From Rhyacophila brunnea (taxonomy: Eukaryota; Arthropoda; Insecta; Trichoptera; Rhyacophilidae): a stretch of DNA of 64,000 bases. Shown here one piece after another: positions 54,548-64,000 of this stretch. Each line of letters starts with the position of its first letter. The first letter of the stretch is position 1. The notes beneath the pieces are model-generated. The model was given only the letters and a program-made list of their open reading frames with translations. It did not search any database and was not told the origin of the DNA. A program made the translations under genes and the position numbers. The DNA lies in assembly GCA_022495005.1 (NCBI GenBank), contig JAGYXB010000956.1:620001-684000 (forward strand), given 5' to 3'.

Positions 54548-55771
54548 CTGAAAATACACAAAAATAAATATTAGTCATTTTGTGAGTAGATATTTAACAT
54601 TTCTCAATAACATACTATTAGTAATGTACCACATTTAAAAATATCTCTCGTCTAATATATAAATTTTAATTTAAAAAATGTAATACAGTATCTGTAAGCC
54701 TTTAGATACAAGTTTTATTATTTAATGTAACCATTGTCCATACATCGAAACTGTTTATTGACCCTGAAATAATAAAAAAAACATGAATAAACAATCAAAC
54801 TATGTTATATAAATACCTAATACCTATAGTTAGTATAAAATACTTTATTTTTACAAAATAAATATATTAGAAACATAAAATATGATAATAGTAAAATACC
54901 TACATCGTGTTTGTTTCAGTTTAACAAATGAAACCCATATTCAATTATTATATAGATATATTAATAGATAATTTTGTTCATAAATTATGTATTTAGTGTG
55001 TAGGTACACTATTATTATTTAAATAAATTGTGTCAATTAAGTGCGTTGAACGCAACTATTGCGTTGTCCATTAGATATAATTATCATGTTATTTAAATGT
55101 GTATAATTAATTAGTAATTAACAGGTCCGCAGTGAATGAGTTAATGAGTGAATGAGTTATTATAGGGAATATAATATTATGATCATCTAAAAATATGATG
55201 ATACTAATATATTCACAAAATGATACTATGTAATATGTCCATGCTATTCATATTATTTGTTCGCTTAGTCTAAAAAATCAAACATATTACCTATAAAGTG
55301 TTAAAATATAATTACTTTATTTTAAATTTAAGAGAACGTCTCTGATATTATATTTTGATCGTTCGTGGAATGTATACCAAATAGCATTAAGTAAATATTA
55401 TTATCATCTCTCAAAGCTTATATTATAAATAATATTTTTATTAGATGCCTACTTAAGTAGACGAAAAAGGTACCCACTGACCTTTTTTTGAAATTAGTAG
55501 ATACTAATTACACAATTTTCATTACTTTCAAATATTTAATTATATCTTGTAAATAATACGCGTTATAAAAGTGGTACTTATTCCAATTATATAATATTAT
55601 ATTTGGCACTATGCCTTACAGTTAATGGTACTGTCTGAGATGCCAAGAAGTTATGGTCGTTGTATACATTTATGACTAGGTAAATAGGTACCTATATAAG
55701 CGATTGTGTTGTTCAATTATTATTACAACGGCGTTCCCAAACTTAATTTTTCCGCGGACCGGTATTTGTTT

Positions 55772-56006
55772 CTCTCTCGACCATGTCCGATCCTAATAGG
55801 ATCATATGGGCATCCACAGAGTAGACGTTTGTATTAACAGATTTTTGTTTTTTTACGAGAAATGGATGTCAGCCACTTGCTCAACCTATTAGGTCCATAC
55901 GACTCACACACAAATAGAAAAACAATATGTGTACTTGCCGGACCCAGGATTCAAACAAGAGACCCATGGCGTGATAGTCCAACGTTTAAGCCGCGCGGCC
56001 ACCGTG
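55772..56006 (-). mobile_element. tRNA-derived SINE copy (family 1), complete, 11-bp target duplication
   Basis: Flanked by a perfect GGTATTTGTTT duplication at 55761-55771 and 56007-56017. Read on the minus strand it starts CACGGTGGCCGCGCGGCTTA, has the B box GTTTGAATCC, a body with GTTAATACAAACGTCTACTC and a tail ending ATGGTCGAGAGAGA, with no poly(A). It sits inside older repeat-like sequence (TTCCCAAACTTAATTTTTCC, GCGGACC). Confidence 0.85.
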
Positions 56007-57167
56007 GGTATTTGTTTAGTAATTTTTAACTTATTGTATTGTATACTTTTTAACCCAAAGTAGTGAAATTATATTATTAAACTTAGTTATAAAATATCAA
56101 AAAAAGTATTTTAAAAAATTGAGAATATGTTCCTGATTATTTTTTTTCTTTCGTTTCTAGAATTTTAATTATTGATTCTATTATCCTGTTACTTAAGCCA
56201 TAACTTTACTCAAGTCAGATGAAATAAAATATTAACTGAGGATTTTTTTTCTATTATTATAGGTACTCGGTACTAAAATACATTTTTATGTATTGTTTGT
56301 ATTGACAAACAACAGCTTCTCTAATCTATATTTAATTAGTATTTATTTGTTTTATATAGATCTCCATTTTCTGGGATATTATTATGTTGTTTATTTTGTT
56401 GGCAGTTAAGAATTTATGCGTTCTTCAAGACGTTCGAAATATAAAAACTCAAACGAAAATATCGCCGAGCATCGGAAAAATTTAAACACAGCCATCGTTC
56501 TATCTTATAAACGTAAACCTCATACGTCCAAAATGATATGTTTTTAGGGAGACAGTAAAAGCCGTCTAATCTTCGTTTTAAATAGAATTTTAAATTTCAA
56601 AAAAATAAAACAAATAACGAGCTCCTATAATGACAACGATTCTTAGTATTTGTGAGATATATCTACTTTTTTCCGTTGTATGCGTAAGATATAGTAGGTT
56701 TTGAATCTAGATAATAATACGTGCTACGAATATGCCTGTCATATCGAAAGAAAAAGTGTCAATAAATGATGCTCGTGTGCGAGGGATTTATTTCTAAGAA
56801 AAATCGCAAAATCGATACATACCTCAGAGTAATACTTAACGGTACCATGAGTAGTTTTATTGGTGTTATTAATTAAAATCTCATTATAACAATTATTATT
56901 AATTATGAGTTTACTATATCGACGCGTTTATTCTTACTTAATTGCTAATGTGCAGGTTTTGCTTGCTGGCAAGTAGGAAAGCTTGGTCTATCAGCAGTTT
57001 AATTATAATTAGTAACCAGTGGACTGCATCAGTATTCTAATATAGTACAGTATCTTTGATTATGTAATAGAAAGTAATGCTGGATATGTTTTACAATGAA
57101 TGGGTACTTAGCTATATTACAAACATTTTGAATAATTTTCCAACGAGAGTCTTCAGTGGAATACCTA

Positions 57168-57634
57168 TAGGAAGGCGCTAAGCGATGAAGTTAGGATTCA
57201 AGGGGCGGCAAAATACACAGAAAAATACATTTTATATTATTATTTAGTATTAAAGATATAATATAATCAATTTAATTACGTAAACTGAATAGTGACACTT
57301 ATCAAAGGGCGGTACATCGCAGATTTAACGCAAAAATTATTTAAACATAGGTACTTAATAATACTTAATCCAAAAATGAGTTCAAAATTTCAATGATATG
57401 CATTACAGTTTTATAAAAATATAACAAAAAGCATTCTGTTGAAGTCTCAATATAACGGTTCAGTATCCAATTATAATAGACATACAATGTTTTTGCAAAA
57501 TTGTAATTATATAAACATATTATTTAAAGGGACATTATAATAATCAATTGCTTTAATGGAAAGTAAAAAATATATTTGGGGGGCCATAATTTTGGGTTGG
57601 CACTCGGGCTGCAACAACCCTTGGCGCGGCCCTG
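57168..57634. mobile_element. probable hAT-like non-autonomous element
   Basis: The right end, reversed, is CAGGGCCGCGCCAAGGG. A matching left end TAGGAAGGCGCTAAGCG agrees at about 11 of 17 positions. Inner GGGGCGGCAAAAT and GGGGGGCC strings fit this element style. No target duplication is preserved. Confidence 0.4.
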
Positions 57635-59519
57635 ATTATGTTATGTAAGGCTTACATAATGTAAACATCATTAAATCAAGTTTAAGTTCAACGCGCGAGC
57701 CATTATCTATGCGAAATATATAGGAGTACTTTCCAATTTGAATGTATGAAATTATATTATAATTATATCATATCATATGAAAATTAGTAAAGTATTCTCA
57801 GAATTCTTTTGCCTTATTGTGATATGTTTATTTCATATTTGTATAAAAAGGTTTTATTCAATATATTTGGTATAATGATCTAATTACCACAAGGGTTTGG
57901 TTTTTCGCTTTAATTAGCACTGGATTGACGCGTTAACACGTTTTGACATTTCGTAGCGTAATGAAAACCGATCATTGGTTACCCTATTATTATTACGTGG
58001 TATTCAGACAATAGTGTCACTATTGCGAATATCGCTAACATATGAATCAAACCTGAAAGCGGTTTTTTACGATTCTTATGAGTAAGAGCGTCTCCATGGC
58101 ATGGCACAATGACCAAAATTCGAACCAAATTGTTACATTATTTATGCTAGAGATGTGTGAACCGTGATTTTTTTAAAATCTTATTTAAGCAGATGAGATT
58201 ATTATTAATACATAATTTATAACATCTTGGATAAAGCTCTCAACAAGTGTATTCCGATCCCACTCGGTGCCAGATTGTTTTATAAGCCTGCATGCCGATA
58301 AACGACGTCTTTGGTTGCATTTTTATGTTTGGCTGGACCCCTAAACCACGCGAACGCATACCGCGCCAATTAACTCGTACATTAGGTATTATAATGGGGT
58401 CAGGTCGCGACGACTAGACGTTATAGCAGTATGTTTATAAAGATGATAGAAGACGTTATGTATTTTAATAAAATTAAAAAAATATACATTATTAAAACTT
58501 AACGAAAAATCAAATGTAGAGATGTGGTTATCTCTGAATCTTGTTTGGTACATCGCGCAAACATGCTAAAACATTGTAATACTAGATAGTACAAAAACGA
58601 TTTGTTGGATTGTATCATTCTAGATCAAGGATTATCAAAGGCGCAAAGTGGATCAGACCATCTGGAGAAGAGCTGCGAGGAATGGAAAAGGTTCATTGAA
58701 GAAAAAGGATTTGTCCATAATTTTCATATTATATATTATAAACAATTGTTAGCTGCATAATCGTTTTATTAATCTATTTTATAATCACGCGTACGTTCCA
58801 CATTATCATAGTTTTTTTTAAATTTAGATATTTTGGATGCCAATAAAATATTATTATGTAAACAAGAATTATAATTTACACACGCCACAGTGATTTTTGA
58901 AAAGAATAAAACAATATGTATGTACTATAATAAATTGCATAATTGACAAAATCACGCATGCGCAATTTGATTTTTTTTTCAATAATATATCCATCAACAA
59001 GTTAATCGTCATTAGCTTTTTAAAATGTTATTGACTCCTTAAGCAAGTACATGTATATATATATATATAAATTATAATTATGCGATGTAGATAATATATA
59101 CCACATATATTAAAGAAAACTATTATTTACTATTAAAAACAAGGTTAAATAATATTCTTAATTTAAGAAATTTCGCTGCTATGAAGATTATATTTTACAT
59201 ATTATATAAGAATAATAATATGTATATTTGGGTTAGTGTAAATATATCTGCACAATAAACAAATTGAATATTTTGTTTTATTGGGTTTTAAATGGGTAAT
59301 AACTATATATATATTCTGTTAGGATAATTATATTTTCTCAAACGTACTATGGAAATTCAGCATCATTTAAATTAATAAAAATAATTATAATTAATGTGGC
59401 ATCACATGCAATATTCTGCGAAGACTATATTTACTCATTAAATCATATAATAAAATCGTTCAATTAAGTATTCGCATATTTTGGCTCTATGATTTTTAAT
59501 ACTTTCTAATTTTCATGCG

Positions 59520-59800
59520 CATTTTAATATTCGTCGCCAAGACATTGCAAGACGCTGATTCAGTTCCGGCGTCGCGACGCTCTCTCTCATTTTCACGCTG
59601 GTCACAGCGAGTGTCTGTGTATCAGTATTTCGGGGTATAGCTTAGTGTAAGCGTGTACCTATGGGCGATCGCGTGGTCTATTTCTGTCGAGATGCGATCG
59701 CGTTACAGCGTCCCATTTTAGGAACGGTCCGAGCCGCATTCCGTACCACTCAACCAACTATTTTCATAACTCTATTTTTTTTGCTTCGTACCTGTGATCA
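59520..59800. promoter_or_regulatory. CpG-rich patch, candidate 5' exon/promoter
   Basis: GC-rich against its surroundings: GGCGTCGCGACGCTCTCTCT, CACGCTGGTCACAGCGAG and two GCGATCGC palindromes 40 bases apart. A TCAGTT initiator-like string lies on the plus strand near 59560. A CT-rich stretch and several short frames exist on both strands, none with a convincing donor. It is the best candidate in the window for the sls transcription start, but neither strand nor start can be fixed. Confidence 0.3.
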
Positions 59801-61778
59801 GCGGCTACAGTACGAATGGCGGAAACTGCTTCATTTTTCATGTTATCACACTTAGAACGACACTTAATTAGTGATTTTTTCAACACCGATGTTTTCGCGA
59901 TTATTGCGAGATGATATTTGATCATTTCACTCATAAATATACCAAGAACGGCATTGGTATTATCAATCATGTATAGAATACCACAATTCTAAATTCAAAG
60001 TAGATACCTACTTAATAATTTTGTCAACAATTTTCATGGTTATTAGCTATTCGCTAAAATTATTGTTAATATATTACAATATTATATTATGATTATCTAT
60101 TAGAATACATATTTTTTTATCTACAACAGTGATCAGGAAAATTTACGCGGTGCTAAAAGATGTACGCCGATATTATGACAATAACTGATTTAAATAAATT
60201 ATGTACCTCTTAACTACATATAATATTATTTCGTATATAAGAGTCTATGTATAAACATGATTAAATTTTTAAAAATATATAATTATTATAAAAGATGAAC
60301 ATCATTTTTTTTTATTTTATATATTTAGTGTATTAATTTTATTAAGGAATATTAAGCTATGTAATAATATACAAATAAGCATAGTCTCAAAATTACAATA
60401 CGTAGGTGAATATTAAAAATACATACAAGTAATTTATCGTATTTTATTAATTTATAATATAAAAAGTGCTATAGAATATTTCATGCCGAATATTGATTAT
60501 TTTGTACACTAAAATATTTTGATAATAATCAAAGATTCAACATTTTTGATCATAAAATGATATATATATATATACGAACAGTATTATAACAGGATTAAAT
60601 AAGCTTAAACTCAAGTAAATATAATAATATACTATAAGAGATACGTTAAAAATGCGCTAGTACAGTATTTCCACAGTATAACACTTTTGATCTCACAATA
60701 CATTTATAGAAAACTTATATATTTTTTCAATTTATATTACCCGTCACCGTTAAACAGATAATAGGTATATGTTTTATATCTATCATACTACGGATTTAGA
60801 TTGACGGTATATATTGAATGAATGTACAATAACCAATTCTTGTAAAAATATACCATCACATTGACGACTACAATATGTTGAACAATCCAAGTCAAATTAA
60901 GTAAATTTCCCAAATATTACAATACGATATAGGTACCTCTATTGTGTCGAATGTGATTTTGTATTTGCCTGAAGCGCAAAACACCGGTTTTATAAGTTTA
61001 TCGTAAAAAATAATATTAACATTATATTATACTATAAAGCAATTAATATATATCTTTTAATTAAAGAAATATTAAATTCAAAAGTTGTGGCAATAAATAG
61101 GCTATGTGTATTTTTGTATTATTTACTAAGTGCTACCTACATTCGAGTATTTATTAGACATTCCTTCACTAAAAACTGTTGATTTTTATGAAAATAGCCA
61201 ACGCGCATAACAGTATCGTCTGCTAAAAATGCAAGTTTTCCATAATATATACACATTAAAACTAGTATACTATAAACAATTAGGTCTGAATTAAAATTAT
61301 ATAATATATCTATCACTAGCATTTATTGCAGCTCTATTTTATTCACGCATTATTTTTTCTTTTAAACTTTTTCTTCATTATTATTATCATTATCATTATT
61401 ATTCGCGCTGTGAATTTCCTAGCTGTTCCAGACTAGAAATTAATCATGTTGGCATCTATTTATACGTGAATTGGAATTTAAGAAGTATGCAGAAGGTATC
61501 TGTTAATCAGTTGCCAAGATAAATCTAATATTTTAAATTAAGAAATAAGTTAGTATATTGTAATATTTTTACGAATTTTTCGATGAAATCAAATGTTATG
61601 AGCTATTAGAAATGTTGGAAATATACTCGTATTTTTGGCAATTGAATAATATAATAATATAGTACTAGTATATAGGAGTAGATTTATTACGAAAATACAC
61701 TTTCCATTGTTAAATAATGTACATATTTTTGTGTGAAAATATATGTACATATTACCTTATTACCTAAAAAATATGTAG

Positions 61779-62336
61779 CAGTGGCGAAGGGTGGAGGTAG
61801 GCTGTTAAGTTCTGACATAAACAGCGCACACTAAACTTTGTCAGTTACAGTAAGTTACTAATATTTGTTTTTATTGAACTAATACTACTATGTGTAGACT
61901 GTAGATTGTGTTTGTTAGTTTTTTTTTTAAATTCAATTAAACCCTGCTCAATAAAAGTCAAAAAATATTCGTTTATCTATAAAATATCTAAAATTATGAC
62001 ATAGAGAATAATACTTTTTATCAATTATGGTTTGGAATAGGCAGAGATGAATTTTAAAAACTAACCTACACCATATGTAATAATATGTATTCTTAATTCA
62101 ACAAAAACAATTATGACTATAAAAAAAGTGTGCACTATTTTTCTCGAACCGCCCAAAGTATAGATACCTAAATTATTATTACGATTTGGTTTAGGCAGAG
62201 ATTAATTGAATTTGAAAAACTAACCGGCATAAATTGCAATTTGTATTCTTAGTTCAATGAAAACAAATAAATATGACTGACAAATTTTAATGTGCACTAT
62301 TTACGTCGAATCTTAACAGCGTACCATTCGCCACTG
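61779..62336. mobile_element. hAT-like MITE with long inverted ends and inner duplication
   Basis: Ends CAGTGGCGAAGGGTGG and (reversed) CAGTGGCGAATGG. The inverted similarity continues for roughly 100 bases: CTGTTAAGTTCTGAC, GCGCACACTAAACTTTGTCA on the left against CTGTTAAGATTCGAC, GTGCACATTAAAATTTGTCA on the right. Inside, the stretches starting GGTTTGGAATAGGCAGAGAT (62028) and GGTTTAGGCAGAGATTAATT (62187) are a diverged direct repeat. No target duplication is clear. Confidence 0.65.
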
Positions 62337-63467
62337 ATTATAGTACCTACCTAAACAAGGGTTTTAAAGAAGATTAAGTATTATTAAATCTATTTTCAAG
62401 ACGAAACCATGTTTAATTGAGAAATATTGTAATTATTCGTGTCATTTTTTCGGTAGTGTATTGAATAATGGTAGCAGACGTAACAGGTGTCTTTAATAAT
62501 AGTAATCACAAGAATAATAGCGTAAAAGTATATTTTGCAATCAGGCTGTCGTATATTGGCAAACAAACTGCTATGGAATGGACCAACTAGCGTCTGTACA
62601 AGTATCGAGTGAGATCGTCTCCATATATGGAGAATCTAGTCGTCGGTAACCTAAATTACGTTCGTATATATACTTCTTAAAAAGGCGCATTTAACAATGT
62701 ACAGGAGCGGATCGGTAAAATGTAATATCCATAATATATTATTGTCGTTAAATATCAATGGTCTACAAACAAATGTAACTGTTCAGATCATGGCCCCCAC
62801 ATCTTGAATCGGGGCCCCAGAATAAGATCGTTGACGGGCCCCCAATCTATCACTAAGCTTAAAGGTAGTGTGACACTCTATACCTATTAGTGTTTTCCAA
62901 ATGGAGTTCGAGGTAAAACTAAGGGTGTCCACTTGAATTATGGCCGAGTGTCGGCACAATAATCAAAAATTGCATCATACAGATACTACTCTCGAACATA
63001 GCGCCGAAAGCCACTTTTCTACTATTGGTACAAATTTGTGATGTGTGTTTATCTCATTTATCTGGTGATCAGCCCTCCTCCCCTTGTGGTAGCCATGGCT
63101 AAGATATGACCACTGATTTAAAAAAGGGTTTATTAAAAATGGTTATGTTAAAAGAAAAACTATTTCACAAAAACGAACTATTAGATAGCAGACTATAACA
63201 TTAATTATTGTTAAAATAATTTCATCCTGCAGTGGTGCTACAAAAGCAACCTCAGAGTTGGCTATGGACCGATGGAAGTGGCGTGAACTTGTGCTTGCCC
63301 TAATGTATCAATGCTGGGACGTGACAGGGCGAAGTAGTAGTAGTATTACAATTATGAGCAGGACGAGCTTAAAAACTTGTATTTCAGTGTGATTAACTTA
63401 TTTAGCTTCTGAAGTACCTGCTTATTTTCTGTTTTACGTTATTTTGAAAATTAATTAATTCACTGAC

Positions 63468-63665
63468 GATAGTAGAGCGGCTTATGCGTCGAATTATCAT
63501 TATAACGACATTGCTAGGTTCGAATCCTGGGTCTGGCAAATATACGTATTGATTTTCAATTTGTGTTTGAAGTCAGAATATGGACCTGATAGGTTTTCAA
63601 GTGGCTAACATCCATTTATCGTAAAAAAATAATTAGTTAATACAAACTTCCACTCTGTTAGGAAA
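63468..63665 (+). mobile_element. tRNA-derived SINE copy (family 1)
   Basis: A good A box (TAGAGCGGCTT) and a perfect B box (GGTTCGAATCC). The body (ATGGACCTGATAGGTTTTCA, ACATCCATTTATCGTAAAAA, TTAATACAAACTTCCACTCT) matches the 55772 copy in order. The 3' end is unclear. Confidence 0.75.
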
Positions 63666-64000
63666 ATAAGACTTGTAGGACAATTTAAGATACTGACAAC
63701 CTATTCAAAATCTATGCGCATTGTACTAGATTAAATTAATCTACGTATTCGCTTCAAATATATCAAAGTAGCTATCAACCGTTGAACACCATTAATTGAA
63801 ATAATCGTTTTAAGTTTGTTTTATTGACTGCATTATAATATATGTAATAATTTATTAGCAATAGCATAGCAATACATCATAAACATCAATACATAATTGG
63901 AATTTAATAATAGTACAATTTATTCGTCGAATTTTTCCTAAAATACTACCTAATCTGGCCCTGATGATAAAACCTACTTGCCTTTAGACGTAATGTAAAC

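Larger units (their letters stand above)
54548..64000. other. 5' intron / upstream region of sls
   Basis: A 9.5-kb stretch with no coding exon that I can support. The first identified exon opens in phase 1, so the initiator exon lies here unrecognised or beyond the window. It contains two SINEs, two hAT-like elements and a CpG-rich patch, listed separately. The remainder is AT-rich with short TA runs (59050, 60560). Confidence 0.6.

Noticed and set aside
59764..59970. 68-codon minus-strand frame as the missing first sls coding exon
   Set aside because: No phase-1 donor at its end and no titin-like N-terminal features.

Overview
The window is a piece of an insect genome, most likely an aphid or close hemipteran relative. 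The basis is very AT-rich introns, frequent GTAGGTACCTAC-type strings, a tRNA-derived SINE family and many small non-autonomous DNA transposons; this taxonomic call is an inference from texture. Essentially all recognisable coding sequence belongs to one giant gene on the minus strand: sallimus (sls), the insect titin, whose first part is kettin. I joined 31 exons by reading splice sites. Every exon length and phase closes into one frame, except for two single-base gaps inside the PEVK exon. The joined coding sequence in the window is about 32.4 kb, or about 10,800 codons. The gene is incomplete at both ends: the initiator exon is not identified and the 3' end probably runs off the left edge.

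Layout from 5' to 3' of the gene (right to left): 54.5-64 kb is 5' intron or flank, with a CpG-rich patch near 59.6 kb and several transposon copies. 32.3-54.5 kb holds 20 exons encoding exactly 35 Ig domains, about 4,760 residues. This is the kettin array: N-terminal and C-terminal Igs with irregular linkers, and a central run with regular ~35-residue linkers. It ends at a donor where read-through gives three residues and a stop, a plausible end for the short kettin isoform. 27.7-32.3 kb is a large intron with a CpG-rich cluster that may be an internal promoter. 21.0-27.7 kb is one huge PEVK exon made of about 17 copies of a 336-bp (112-residue) repeat rich in P, E, V, K and a Trp motif. 13.4-20.1 kb holds nine exons with five more Ig domains and a predicted helical domain. 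An 11.9 kb microexon is basic. 0.24-9.2 kb is a single ~9-kb exon of degenerate ~35-residue repeats that ends in ten near-identical 207-bp tandem copies.

Together these parts describe a Z-disc-anchored elastic filament: Ig modules that bind actin and Z-disc proteins, then extensible PEVK and repeat springs that reach towards the thick filament. The most notable points are the two recently homogenised coding repeat arrays in one protein, a paired single-T loss that breaks the PEVK frame, the candidate kettin/long-isoform switch, and an unassigned helical domain. Introns carry a SINE family (four copies), five MITE-like elements and a decayed hAT transposase fragment.
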